From the NCBI GenBank assembly GCA_905478555.1, contig CAJQIZ010000019.1:1-57133 (forward strand): 57,133 nt of DNA, in the 5' to 3' direction. Positions 34,090 to 43,018 of the stretch are shown here, in pieces. Every line of letters begins with the position of its first letter. Position 1 is the first letter of the stretch. The notes beneath the pieces were generated by a model that saw nothing but the letters and a program-made list of their open reading frames with translations, was not told the DNA's origin and searched no databases. The stretch comes from an uncultured Flavobacteriales bacterium. Its GTDB lineage: Bacteria > Bacteroidota > Bacteroidia > Flavobacteriales > BACL11. Position numbers and translations under genes: made by a program.

Positions 34090-35187
34090 ATGAAAATTTT
34101 AAATATGAAAAACATAACTCATTGTTTAAAGGTTGCTTTAGTAACTGCAGTGTTATTAATTCCAGTAAAAGAAGGTATGGCTCAAGAAGAGTCTATTCGT
34201 TCTGGTTCAGCAGGAGCTTCTGAATTGTTAATTAATCCATGGGCTAGATCTTCTGGTTGGGGAGCATCAAATGTTGCAGGAGTTGCTGGTTTAGAAGGAC
34301 AATATGTTAATATTGCCGGTCTAGCCTCCACTGAGAAAACAGAATTAATTTTTGCTCAAACTTCTTGGTTACAATATGGAAATGAATTATTTAATGCAGA
34401 TGAATCAGTAAGTAGTATTAGTTCTTTTGGTTTTTCTCAAAGAATAGGAGAATCAGGAGTTATGGGACTTGGTGTTATGTCTATGAATTTTGGAGATATA
34501 GAAATTACTACTGTAGATATGCCAGATGGTGGTATTGGGACATTTTCTCCTAGGTTTATGAATATTGGAGCTTCTTATGCTCATATCTTCTCTAATAGTA
34601 TTCAGGGGGGAGCTACAGTAAGAATGATTTCAGAACAAATTTCGGATGTTAGTGCTAATGGTGTTGCTTTTGATGCAGGTATTCAATACAGAACTGGAGA
34701 GAAGGATGAGTTAAAATTTGGGATTGCTTTAAGAAACTGGGGTCCTAGAATGTCCTTTACTGGAGATGGACTTTCGTTTAGAGGAATTGTTGGTAGTGCA
34801 GATGATTATAAGATGACGGTGGAACAAAGATCTTCTTATTTTGACTTACCAGCATTATTCAACATGGGTATGTCTTATGATTTACTATCTTTCAACCATA
34901 GAGTTACATTAGCTTCTACATTTACTTCTAACTCTTTTCAAAAAGATCAATACAGAATAGGTACAGAATATTCTTATAAAGATTATTTTATGGTTAGATT
35001 TGGATATGTATATGAAGAAGGAATTGGAAATATAGAAACAACAACTACTGCCTTAACAGGACCAACAGCAGGTTTTACTGTTGAATTACCAATGGGTAAT
35101 GGCTCTACTTTCGGCTTAGATTATTCTTATACAGATACAGATCCGTTTAAAGGATCTCACGCTATAGGTTGTCGTATAGATTTATAG
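34090..35187 (+). CDS. PorV/PorQ-like outer-membrane beta-barrel
   Basis: 365 residues with a signal peptide (about MKNITHCLKVALVTAVLLIPVKEGMA) and a FadL-type barrel as in PorV/PorQ: NPWARSSGWGASNVAGV, FAQTSWLQYGNELF, GFSQRIGESGVMGLGVM, and strands to the last residues (YSYTDTDPFKGSHAIGCRIDL). PorV is the outer-membrane shuttle of T9SS substrates and PorQ-like proteins occur in the same systems. It is the last gene of the TonB/cargo trio, 12 bases after the T9SS-tailed gene, and is followed by a terminator. It may help attach or move the neighbouring cargo (inference). Confidence 0.82.
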   Translation: MKILNMKNITHCLKVALVTAVLLIPVKEGMAQEESIRSGSAGASELLINPWARSSGWGASNVAGVAGLEGQYVNIAGLASTEKTELIFAQTSWLQYGNELFNADESVSSISSFGFSQRIGESGVMGLGVMSMNFGDIEITTVDMPDGGIGTFSPRFMNIGASYAHIFSNSIQGGATVRMISEQISDVSANGVAFDAGIQYRTGEKDELKFGIALRNWGPRMSFTGDGLSFRGIVGSADDYKMTVEQRSSYFDLPALFNMGMSYDLLSFNHRVTLASTFTSNSFQKDQYRIGTEYSYKDYFMVRFGYVYEEGIGNIETTTTALTGPTAGFTVELPMGNGSTFGLDYSYTDTDPFKGSHAIGCRIDL

Positions 35188-35211
35188 AAAATTAACTTAC
35201 ATTTTTAACAC

Positions 35212-35237
35212 AAAGGAAGCTAATACTTCCTTTTTGT
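35212..35237 (+). terminator. Terminator of the TonB/T9SS/PorV operon
   Basis: AAAGGAAG (35212-35219) pairs with CTTCCTTT (35226-35233) around CTAATA, followed by TTTTTGTTG. It lies 25 bases after the PorV-like stop. Confidence 0.82.
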
Positions 35238-35267
35238 TGTTTAATATTATCAGATAAAAAAAATATT

Positions 35268-35744
35268 ATGAGTGATATTCAGTACTTCACAGAAGAGGGA
35301 TTAAAAAAAATTAAAGATGAATTAGATCATCTGAAAAGTATAGAAAGACCTAAAGTAATTCAGCAGATTGCAGAAGCAAGAGATAAGGGAGACCTTTCTG
35401 AAAATGCAGAATATGATGCTGCAAAAGAAGCGCAAGGCCATCTTGAAGATAGAATTAATAAATTAGAAGTTTTGTTCGGTAATGCTAGAGTTGTAGATAC
35501 TTCTATGTTAGATACTTCTTCAGTAAGGTTACTTACAAAAGTTACTATAAAAAATACTGCAAATGGTGTGGAAATGACTTATTCTATAGTTCCTCAAGCA
35601 GAAGCTAATTTACAAGAAAAGAAAATTTCTATTTCCTCTCCTATTGGCGCAGGATTACAAGGAAAAGTGGTGGGAGAAATTGCGGAAATAACTATACCAA
35701 ATGGTATTATTAAGTTCGAAATAATTAAAATTGAAGTGGCTTAA
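35268..35744 (+). CDS. greA: Transcription elongation factor GreA
   Basis: 158 residues, normal length. The N-terminal coiled coil contains KIKDELDHLKSIERPKVIQQIAEARDKGDLSENAEYDAAK-type text (acidic tip DKGDLSENAEYDAAKE) that enters the RNA polymerase secondary channel and triggers RNA cleavage in backtracked complexes. The C-terminal FKBP-like domain shows ISSPIGAGLQGKVVGE. The HIT gene starts directly after the stop, so the two are co-transcribed. Confidence 0.96.
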   Translation: MSDIQYFTEEGLKKIKDELDHLKSIERPKVIQQIAEARDKGDLSENAEYDAAKEAQGHLEDRINKLEVLFGNARVVDTSMLDTSSVRLLTKVTIKNTANGVEMTYSIVPQAEANLQEKKISISSPIGAGLQGKVVGEIAEITIPNGIIKFEIIKIEVA

Positions 35745-36140
35745 ATGTCTTCTATATTTACAAAAATAGTAAATAATGAAATTCCATCTTTTAAGGTGTA
35801 TGAAGACGATAGTTTTCTGGCTTTTCTAGATGCGTTTCCTCTTGCATTTGGGCATGTTTTAGTGATTCCGAAAAATGACACAGATTATATTTTTGACTTA
35901 GAGTCAGAAGAATATCTTTCTCTTTGGAGTTTGTCAAAGAAAATAGCTAAAGCAATGGATAAGGTAATTATTTGCCAAAGAATTGGTGTTGCAGTTATAG
36001 GACTGGAAGTTCCTCATGCTCATATTCATTTAGTTCCTATTAATGGGGTGTCAGATATTAATTTTGAGAAACCAAAAATAGAATTTTCTAACGATAAGAT
36101 GCAAGAAATTGCAAATAAGATAAAATTAGCTTTAAGCTAA
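35745..36140 (+). CDS. HIT family (histidine triad) nucleotide hydrolase
   Basis: 131 residues. The HIT fold opens with [20 protein letters not shown], then [20 protein letters not shown], and the catalytic histidine triad is HAHIHLVP (H-x-H-x-H). These enzymes hydrolyse phosphoramidates such as AMP-lysine. The ATG begins at the base after the greA stop codon (TAAATG). The C-terminus overlaps the end of the convergent ruvC by 9 bases. Confidence 0.95.
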   Translation: MSSIFTKIVNNEIPSFKVYEDDSFLAFLDAFPLAFGHVLVIPKNDTDYIFDLESEEYLSLWSLSKKIAKAMDKVIICQRIGVAVIGLEVPHAHIHLVPINGVSDINFEKPKIEFSNDKMQEIANKIKLALS

Positions 36141-36689
36141 TTTATCAGGGTTGTCTTTTAAAAAAGTTGACCAAGAAGAATAGCTCTTCCCACCTCCAGA
36201 TGTATCTCTCTGAAAATAATGACAAACTGCTGCTGCTAATCCATCTGTAGCGTCTAAATGTTTTGGCATTTCTTTTATTGAAAATAAGGATTTCAACATA
36301 CTTGCAACTTGAACTTTTGAAGAGTTTCCACTTCCTGTTATCGATTTTTTTATCTTCTTTGGGGTATATTCAAAAACTGGTATATTTCTATAAAGTGCAG
36401 CGGCCATTGCTACTCCCTGTGCTCTCCCAAGTTTTAACATAGATTGTACATTTTTACCAAAGAAAGGAGCTTCTAATGAAACTTCATCTGGGTTATATTC
36501 TTCTACAAGTTGAAGAGTCCTTTCAAAAATCCGTTTTAATTTCATTGCGTGTCCATCCAGTTTTTCTAAATGTATAACTCCCATCTGAATCATCTCCATT
36601 TTTTTGCCCACAATGCGAATAATACCATACCCCATAATGTTGGTTCCAGGGTCAATACCTAATACTATTCGTTCTTTTTTCAATTTCAT
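36132..36689 (-). CDS. ruvC: RuvC Holliday-junction resolvase
   Basis: 185 residues, dimeric endonuclease that cuts Holliday junctions after RuvAB migration. Active-site acidic residues are in [32 protein letters not shown] and [16 protein letters not shown]. The ATG at 36689 is chosen because it gives the usual RuvC length and N-terminus ([13 protein letters not shown]); a 16-codon extension to 36737 has no matching family sequence and crosses a -7 box at 36701-36708. RuvA and RuvB are not in the window. Confidence 0.95.
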   Translation of the reverse strand: MKLKKERIVLGIDPGTNIMGYGIIRIVGKKMEMIQMGVIHLEKLDGHAMKLKRIFERTLQLVEEYNPDEVSLEAPFFGKNVQSMLKLGRAQGVAMAAALYRNIPVFEYTPKKIKKSITGSGNSSKVQVASMLKSLFSIKEMPKHLDATDGLAAAVCHYFQRDTSGGGKSYSSWSTFLKDNPDKLA

Positions 36690-36700
36690 TATATTTTCTT

Positions 36701-36708
36701 CAAAAATA
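36701..36708 (-). promoter_or_regulatory. -7 promoter box of ruvC
   Basis: TATTTTTG on the minus strand, 12 bases before the ATG at 36689. A very short leader, like others in this window. No clear -33. Confidence 0.4.
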
Positions 36709-36750
36709 AGAAATGATTTTAAGTTTTGATGTTTCATTTTTAAATTTGAT

Positions 36751-36758
36751 TATATTTG
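36751..36758 (+). promoter_or_regulatory. -7 promoter box of the glycosyltransferase-permease pair
   Basis: TATATTTG 22 bases before the ATG at 36781. A TTTG at 36725-36728 is 22 bases upstream, slightly longer than the usual 18-20. Confidence 0.5.
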
Positions 36759-36780
36759 TATCAACAACTTGCCATTTTAT

Positions 36781-37929
36781 ATGATTTTTCTTATTATTTG
36801 TTTCTTCTATTTTCGTTTGATGTTTGTTTATAGGAAATCTTGGAATTCAATTTCATCCCCTAAAGTTGTAAATACAAAAGATATAGTTTCTGTTGTAGTG
36901 GCTTGCAGAAACGAAGAGTCTAATATTGTTAATCTAATACGAGATATTAAGTCTCAAAATTTTGATACAGAAAGGTTCGAATTGATAATTGTTAATGATC
37001 ATTCTACTGATGACACTTTGTTAGTGATAGAACAAGAATCAAAAAACTGGAGTCATTTAAAAATAGTTAATTTAGAGGTTTTAGTTATTGGCAAAAAGAA
37101 TGCAATTCGAAAAGGAGTGGAGATTGCTAAAGGAGAAATTATTGTTTGTACAGATGCAGATTGCCGAATAGGAGAAGAGTGGATACAAACTATTTCAAAT
37201 TATTTTACAAATAAAAATATAAAGTTTGTTTCGGGTCCAGTTATTTTTAAATCTTCTGTTTCTTGGTTTTCAAAATTTCAGACTTTAGAAATTTTCAGTT
37301 TGGTTGCTGCTTCAGCTTCTGCTATAAATAGAAATAAATCTACTATCTGTAATGGTGCTAATTTATCATTCAGAAAAAAAGAGTATTTAGAAATTAAGGA
37401 AGATATATTCAATAATTTTAAAACAGATGATGTTGATTTATTGCAATATTTTAAGAAAGAATACAAGAATGCTATTAAATTTGTAAAAGATAGAAATGCA
37501 ATTATTTTTACTGAAGGTAACCCTAATTTAATTTCTAATTTAAAACAAAAGATACGTTGGATTTCATCTACTAAATCTATTCGTGATTGGGATTCTTTTT
37601 TTGTTGCTATTTTAGTTTTCCTTATGAATCTTATTTTATTAATAAGTTTCTTTTTATTCATCTATTTCTTTTTTTACAAGAACGAGTTAGATGATTATGG
37701 ATTATTGTTGATTTCATTTAGGTTTTTCTTTACTCTTTTGTTCTTATTTATTTATCTGATAAAGTATGTTTCAGATTATCTTTTATTGAAAGATGTGTTT
37801 AAGTTTTTTGGAAGAAGAGAGTTGTTAGTATATCTTTTTCCTTTCGAAATAATAAATGCAATTTATACAGTTGTTATTGTACCTTTGTCTTTCCTAATTC
37901 CTGTAAATTGGAAAGGTAGAAAACTATGA
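36781..37929 (+). CDS. GT2 family glycosyltransferase, membrane-bound
   Basis: 382 residues. A short N-terminal hydrophobic helix (MIFLIICFFYFRLMFVY), a GT-A domain with SVVVACRNEESNI, IIVNDHSTDDT, CTDADCRIGEEW (metal-binding Asp-x-Asp), GANLSFRKKEY, TDDVDLL and KQKIRW, then three or four C-terminal membrane helices and the NWKGRKL end seen in related Bacteroidota enzymes. Acts at the inner membrane on a nucleotide-sugar donor; acceptor unknown. The start is ATG 36781, not the in-frame TTG at 36769. Its stop overlaps the permease start (ATGA). Confidence 0.9.
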   Translation: MIFLIICFFYFRLMFVYRKSWNSISSPKVVNTKDIVSVVVACRNEESNIVNLIRDIKSQNFDTERFELIIVNDHSTDDTLLVIEQESKNWSHLKIVNLEVLVIGKKNAIRKGVEIAKGEIIVCTDADCRIGEEWIQTISNYFTNKNIKFVSGPVIFKSSVSWFSKFQTLEIFSLVAASASAINRNKSTICNGANLSFRKKEYLEIKEDIFNNFKTDDVDLLQYFKKEYKNAIKFVKDRNAIIFTEGNPNLISNLKQKIRWISSTKSIRDWDSFFVAILVFLMNLILLISFFLFIYFFFYKNELDDYGLLLISFRFFFTLLFLFIYLIKYVSDYLLLKDVFKFFGRRELLVYLFPFEIINAIYTVVIVPLSFLIPVNWKGRKL

Positions 37930-38921
37930 ATTCAGTATCGTTAAATAAAATTGCTTGGAGGAAATTTAAGAAGGATAGACTAGCTCTTCTGTCTCTAATA
38001 TTTATTATTCTACTTTCTGTTTTATCTGTGTTTTCCTATACCTTTATGACGGATAAGTCCGACTATGCTTCTGAAATGAATCTAGAACTTTCTACTTTAT
38101 CTCCTTTTACTACCGTACATACTTTAAATATAAATGATAAAAAAATATTAGCTACTGATGTTTCTCAAGAAAGTTGGGGGGTGTCGTATTATACTTTTTC
38201 TACATCTGAATATTTTGAACATGAAGGAGAATATACACACACTAAACAACTATATTATTTCGGAACAGATAAGTATGGTAGAGATTTATATAGTAGAATT
38301 ATCTATGGAACGCGTATTTCTCTTTCAGTAGGGTTTGTTGCGGTTCTTATTTCTTTAATTATTGGTATTTTATTAGGTTCTTTTGCTGGTTATTTTGGTG
38401 GCAGAACAGATGATATAATAATGTTGCTTGTTAATGTGGTATGGTCTATTCCTACCTTACTTATGGTTATAGCGATTACCTTAGCTTTAGGTAAAGGTTT
38501 TTGGCAAGTGTTTATTGCTGTAGGTTTAACAATGTGGGTGGAAGTAGCTAGGGTAGTTCGTGGAGAGTTTATTTCTCAACGAAACAGAGAGTATGTGGAG
38601 GCGGTTAAAATATTAGCTTTTTCTGATTTTCGAATTATATTTAAACATATTTTACCTAATGTTATAGGTCCCATTATTATTATCTCGGCTGCTAATTTTG
38701 CTGCTGCAATTTTAATTGAGGCAGGATTGAGTTTTTTGGGATTAGGTGCTCAACCTCCTATTCCTTCTTGGGGAGGGATGATAAAAGATCACTATAATTA
38801 TATTGTAATGGATAAAGCTTATTTAGCAATTATTCCTGGGTTAGCTATTATGCTTTCGGTGTTAGCTTTTATGCTTTTAGGAAATGGATTAAGGTCTGCA
38901 CTAGATGTGAAAGAAGGATAA
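37926..38921 (+). CDS. Oligopeptide/dipeptide-type ABC transporter permease (OppC/DppC-like)
   Basis: 331 residues. An N-terminal membrane helix is followed by a large periplasmic insert (residues about 50-115) and FGTDKYGRDLYSRIIYGTRISLSVG, the DppC signature. Then come about five helices with the EAA motif region (EYVEAVKILAFSDFRIIFKHILPNVIGPII), and the end ALDVKEG. It pairs with an OppB-like permease, two ATPases and a binding protein in a full importer, none of which is nearby. It overlaps the glycosyltransferase gene by 4 bases. A single OppC without its partners is not rare in Bacteroidota, where the subunits are scattered. Confidence 0.9.
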   Translation: MNSVSLNKIAWRKFKKDRLALLSLIFIILLSVLSVFSYTFMTDKSDYASEMNLELSTLSPFTTVHTLNINDKKILATDVSQESWGVSYYTFSTSEYFEHEGEYTHTKQLYYFGTDKYGRDLYSRIIYGTRISLSVGFVAVLISLIIGILLGSFAGYFGGRTDDIIMLLVNVVWSIPTLLMVIAITLALGKGFWQVFIAVGLTMWVEVARVVRGEFISQRNREYVEAVKILAFSDFRIIFKHILPNVIGPIIIISAANFAAAILIEAGLSFLGLGAQPPIPSWGGMIKDHYNYIVMDKAYLAIIPGLAIMLSVLAFMLLGNGLRSALDVKEG

Positions 38922-38994
38922 CTAATTTTTAAGTTGTTAACATTTTCAATTTAAACACATCTAGTAAATTACTCCTTAAATTCTGTTTTTTTAT

Positions 38995-39002
38995 TAAATT
39001 TG
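38995..39002 (+). promoter_or_regulatory. -7 promoter box of the S46 peptidase gene
   Basis: TAAATTTG, 29 bases before the ATG at 39032. No good -33 element in the 20 bases upstream. Confidence 0.45.
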
Positions 39003-39031
39003 CACAAATTAAAAATTAAATAAATATAGAA

Positions 39032-41431
39032 ATGATAAAAAAAATATTTTCGATAGTATTACTATCCGTACTTAGTTTCTCTTCTGTAAAAGCAGATGAA
39101 GGTATGTGGCTTCCTCAATTATTGCAATCTATGAACGAAAGTGACATGAAGGCTTCTGGATTACAACTTACAGCACAAGATTTATATGATGTAAATAATT
39201 CCTCTTTAAAAGATGCAATTGTATCTTTAGGTGGATTTTGTACTGCAGAAATGATATCTTCAGAAGGACTTATGTTAACAAATCATCATTGTGGATTTGG
39301 TCAGATTCAAGAACATTCTACAGTTGCAAACGATTATTTAAAAGATGGATTCTGGGCTATGAGTAGAGATGAGGAACTTCCAAATGAAGGTCTTTTTGCT
39401 TCTTTCTTAGTAAGTATTGAAAGCGTTACAGATAGAGTTTTAGAAGAGTTAGGAGATGTGTCAGAATCAGAGAGAAATGCAAAATTAAGATCTATTTTTA
39501 ATTCTATTGCTTCAGAATCTACTGAGGGAACAGAGTATAACGCTAGGGTAAAACCTTTTTTTGGTGGCAATGAATTTTACTTAATGACCTATATTACTTA
39601 CAATGATGTAAGACTAGTAGGAGCTCCACCTTCATCAATTGGTAAGTTTGGTGGTGATACAGATAACTGGATGTGGCCAAGACATACAGGGGATTTTGCA
39701 CTATTCAGGATATATTGCGCTCCTGATGGTTCTGCTGCTGAGTACTCAGAAGATAATGTTCCTTTTAAACCAAAACATCATTTACCAATACAGTTAGATG
39801 GTGTAGATAATGGTGATTATACAATGATTTTTGGTTTTCCAGGTAGTACAGATAGATTTTTAACTTCTTATGGAATTCAAGAAGCAATTGATAAAACTAA
39901 TCCAACAACTGTTCAGATTAGAGAAGAGAAACTTGCAATTATGAAAACAGGTATGGACGCTAATAAGAAAACTAAAATTCAGTATGCTGCTAAATATGCT
40001 CAAACTTCTAACTATTGGAAATACTTTATAGGACAAACAAGAGGATTGAAAAGAATGAAAGTTTACGATAAGAAGTTAGAAATAGAAAACAACTTTACGG
40101 ATTGGGTAAATTCTGGTGATGAAGTTAGATATGAAAAATATGGTAATGCTTTAAATCTTATTGAACAAGCTTACGAACAAAATAGTAAAATATGTATTGC
40201 GCGTACTTACTTAAATGAAGCTGTTTTTCGAGGTGCAGAAATAATGTATTTCTCTTTCCTTATGAATAGAAAATTAGCAAATATTCCTGAAGATGAACAA
40301 GAGAAACGGAAATTCATGAAGGAAATTAAAAAAGAAGCAAAAGAATTTTATAAAAATTACAATGCTAAAGTAGATGAAGAATTATTTGCTTCTATGTTAG
40401 AAATGTATTATTATAATGTTCCTAAAAATCAGCATCCAGCTGTATTCAAAAAGATTGAAAATCAACTTTTTGGATTTAAAGCATTGGATTTTGATTACTA
40501 TGCCAAAAATGTTTTTAAAAGGTCTATATTTTCTAGTAAGGAGAAATTCTTCACTTTCTTAGAGAAGCCTTCTACATTAAGATTAGAAAAAGATGTTGCT
40601 TATACTACAATGATGTCTATTTACGATTATTACATTGAAAATATGTATCCAAAAAGAAAATCTATTTCTGCAAAATTAGAAGAAGGAAATAGGTTATTTA
40701 TTGCAGGACTTAGAGAAATGAATCCAAAAGAAAAGTATTATCCTAATGCAAACTCTACTATGAGAGTAACTTATGGTAGTGTAGGTGATTATAATCCAGG
40801 AAATGCAATGCATTATGACTTCTATACTACTATTGACGGAATAATGGAAAAAGAAGACGCTACCAGTAGTGAGTTTATAGTTCCTGAGAAATTGAAGGAG
40901 TTATATGCTATTGGAGATTATGGTCGGTATGCAGATGAAGATGGAAATTTAAGAATTAACTTTATTTCTAATAACGATATCACAGGTGGTAATTCTGGTT
41001 CTCCAGTAATTAACGCATGGGGAGAAATTGTTGGTACTGCATTTGATGGTAACTGGGAAGCTATGAGTGGTGATATTGCTTTTGAAAATGAAATACAAAG
41101 AACCATTTCTGTAGATATTAGATATACTATGTTTATTATTGACAAGTTTGCTGGTGCTACTCATCTTATTGATGAGATGACAATAGCTCCAAGTCATCCT
41201 GAAAAAATGACAGAAGAAGAATTAGCGATTGTTGAGATGGCAACTGCTGTTGAGAATTCGAATACTATTGTGAAGGAATTAGAAATGAAAGATTACTTAG
41301 GAAATTCTATTCCGGTATTCGATATGCATTCTTTTGGTTCTGCTTTTGATATGGCTGTAGAACAATATGGTTCAAGTAAAACTCAACTTTTCTGGTGGAA
41401 AGGAAATGTATTTACCACTGAAGTGAGATAG
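39032..41431 (+). CDS. S46 family dipeptidyl peptidase (DPP7/DPP11-like)
   Basis: 799 residues with a signal peptide (MIKKIFSIVLLSVLSFSSVKA). Chymotrypsin-fold periplasmic exopeptidase that releases dipeptides for uptake. The S46 triad is intact: His in LTNHHCGFGQI (about residue 88), Asp in GGDTDNWMWPRHTGDFALF, and Ser in TGGNSGSPVINA (about residue 654). The long helical domain covers roughly residues 290-560. DPP7 prefers hydrophobic and DPP11 acidic P1 residues; I cannot assign the subtype from the sequence. It supports growth on peptides and is typical of the phylum. Monocistronic, with its own promoter box and a strong terminator (41454-41482). Confidence 0.95.
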   Translation: MIKKIFSIVLLSVLSFSSVKADEGMWLPQLLQSMNESDMKASGLQLTAQDLYDVNNSSLKDAIVSLGGFCTAEMISSEGLMLTNHHCGFGQIQEHSTVANDYLKDGFWAMSRDEELPNEGLFASFLVSIESVTDRVLEELGDVSESERNAKLRSIFNSIASESTEGTEYNARVKPFFGGNEFYLMTYITYNDVRLVGAPPSSIGKFGGDTDNWMWPRHTGDFALFRIYCAPDGSAAEYSEDNVPFKPKHHLPIQLDGVDNGDYTMIFGFPGSTDRFLTSYGIQEAIDKTNPTTVQIREEKLAIMKTGMDANKKTKIQYAAKYAQTSNYWKYFIGQTRGLKRMKVYDKKLEIENNFTDWVNSGDEVRYEKYGNALNLIEQAYEQNSKICIARTYLNEAVFRGAEIMYFSFLMNRKLANIPEDEQEKRKFMKEIKKEAKEFYKNYNAKVDEELFASMLEMYYYNVPKNQHPAVFKKIENQLFGFKALDFDYYAKNVFKRSIFSSKEKFFTFLEKPSTLRLEKDVAYTTMMSIYDYYIENMYPKRKSISAKLEEGNRLFIAGLREMNPKEKYYPNANSTMRVTYGSVGDYNPGNAMHYDFYTTIDGIMEKEDATSSEFIVPEKLKELYAIGDYGRYADEDGNLRINFISNNDITGGNSGSPVINAWGEIVGTAFDGNWEAMSGDIAFENEIQRTISVDIRYTMFIIDKFAGATHLIDEMTIAPSHPEKMTEEELAIVEMATAVENSNTIVKELEMKDYLGNSIPVFDMHSFGSAFDMAVEQYGSSKTQLFWWKGNVFTTEVR

Positions 41432-41453
41432 TTTTATAAAAATATAATATTTT

Positions 41454-41482
41454 AAACCCGCCGAATTCGGTGGGTTTTTTTT
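41454..41482 (+). terminator. Terminator of the S46 peptidase gene
   Basis: AAACCCGCCGAATTCGGTGGGTTT forms a stem of AACCC-G-CCGAA with its partner, including one G-T pair, and is followed by a run of eight T's. It lies 23 bases after the stop. Confidence 0.9.
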
Positions 41483-41508
41483 ATTTTTGAAGTAGATTTA
41501 AATCTATT

Positions 41509-42423
41509 ATGATTCAAAAGATAATTCTAAAAATTAGAAGTAGCTATTCTTTCCTTAAGCAAGAGAGGGAGATTAGGAGATCAATTGATATTGATATTTC
41601 TGATATTAAAACAATTTGCTTAGTATTTGGACCGTATAGAAACCTTACTTCTTTGTCAGCTGCTATGGCAGTATTACACCCTAATTGTCAGGTTTTAAAT
41701 CACGCTCAAAGAAGAATACTTCCTCATAAAAAAGTAAACTTTTTTATGAGGTACTCTGAAACTAGATTTAATAGCTTTATTAAATATGCTATTCATCTTT
41801 CTCTTTCAGGTAAAAGAGGATTAGTAGGCGGGAGTGTTTTACATTCTCACGCTTTCGATAAGTTAGATGTAAAAGAGAAATATAAAAACCGTTTTGGAGA
41901 TAAGTTACTAAAAGATAAGATTAATTGTTTATTCTGGAAGGAAGGATTGCATTTGCAAAATCATTTTTTAGAAAATAATATTAATACTATAGATTTAATA
42001 AATAAAAATAAGAAGATAGTTTTTATTTTACCAATTCGTAACCCTTTAGATTGCGCTATGTCGAATCAGAATACAGGAATGTCAAATATTTTTCATCAAA
42101 TAAATCCTAATTCTACATATCAGGAAATTCTAAAATCCATATTAGATGATTTTTTATTTTTCTTCAATAATCAGAAACAATTGTCCTCTAATTTCTTTCA
42201 TTACTACCAACATTCATTTAGCGAATCTACATTAAAAGAATTTTGCAATTATTTAGATCTCCCCTTTGATGAAAGGTGGAAGAATGATGTTTTAGATATT
42301 TATAATATAAAGGATTCTTATCCACATAAAAAAGAGGATATAGATTTTTATGAAGAATATGTCTCTACTAAATTTAAGGATTTTCCTGATGAAATGGAGA
42401 AATTATTACAATTTATAAAGTAA
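41509..42423 (+). CDS. Sulfotransferase-like protein
   Basis: 304 residues, soluble. A first beta-strand/loop ICLVFGPYRNLTSLSAAM sits where sulfotransferases have the PAPS 5'-phosphate loop, and IVFILPIRNPLDCAMSNQN matches the 3'-phosphate site (R-N-P-x-D-x-A-x-S). Length agrees with bacterial sulfotransferase-like families. The loop (GPYRNLTS) is not the standard P-K-S-G-T-T, so catalytic activity is uncertain. Starts 26 bases after a strong terminator, so it must have its own promoter. No glycan genes follow. Confidence 0.5.
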   Translation: MIQKIILKIRSSYSFLKQEREIRRSIDIDISDIKTICLVFGPYRNLTSLSAAMAVLHPNCQVLNHAQRRILPHKKVNFFMRYSETRFNSFIKYAIHLSLSGKRGLVGGSVLHSHAFDKLDVKEKYKNRFGDKLLKDKINCLFWKEGLHLQNHFLENNINTIDLINKNKKIVFILPIRNPLDCAMSNQNTGMSNIFHQINPNSTYQEILKSILDDFLFFFNNQKQLSSNFFHYYQHSFSESTLKEFCNYLDLPFDERWKNDVLDIYNIKDSYPHKKEDIDFYEEYVSTKFKDFPDEMEKLLQFIK

Positions 42424-42456
42424 ATTTATTTTATTATTCTTGGTACTATACTTGGC

Positions 42457-42606
42457 ATGTCAGCAATGATGATTAGTTTAATATTTACTTATACAGGTTG
42501 GGAAAATTTAAATTTTATACCACATCCAGATTGGTTTATTGTTGATTTATTATTTTATGTTCCGGCCGCATATTTAGGATTTTATTTAATTTTCAAAAAG
42601 AGTTAA
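42457..42606 (+). CDS. Small two-helix membrane protein, possible remnant
   Basis: 49 codons in the same frame as the preceding gene, which ends at 42423. The reading MSAMMISLIFTYTGWENL then FYVPAAYLGFYLIFKK shows two hydrophobic helices joined by a loop NFIPHPDWF, and coding-like composition. A further 11 open codons upstream lack an ATG. It could be a real small membrane protein or the 3' end of a decayed one. No family recognised. Confidence 0.4.
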   Translation: MSAMMISLIFTYTGWENLNFIPHPDWFIVDLLFYVPAAYLGFYLIFKKS

Positions 42607-43018
42607 ACTTTTTTAAATTATCCCATTTAAAACATAATAACTGGAAGAACTAACTGACAAAAAGCTTTTCGAAATGTTTCAAAATACAGATAATCCTATA
42701 TTTATGAAGACGGAAGAGTAGAGAGAATAATAATTATAGAATAATTCTTAGTGATTATTTTCAAAATTTAAACTTTACAATCAACTTATTTTCTGGAAAG
42801 ATGAAAATTTATTCAGGCAAAAAAATACTGATCTAATAACTTTATATTACTCTCTATCAATATTATATATTCCTGTTAAGATAGTTCATTACCCTTTCAT
42901 ATTATTACATCTCTGTATCAGAAATGTATATTTTGCTTTACTATGCTCTATCTTGCCCTCACAATGTTGTAAATTATTTAATGTCATAACATTTTCTGGA
43001 AAGAAAGTTGTATTTTTT
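42607..43018. other. Non-coding or decayed stretch
   Basis: 412 A+T-rich bases between the small membrane ORF and purF. No complete ORF, RNA gene or terminator is evident. A 14-base motif ATTTTCTGGAAAGA occurs twice (near 42790 and 42990), and one short reading, IYEDGRVERIIII, near 42700 could be a leftover of a protein. I see nothing firmer. Confidence 0.35.
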
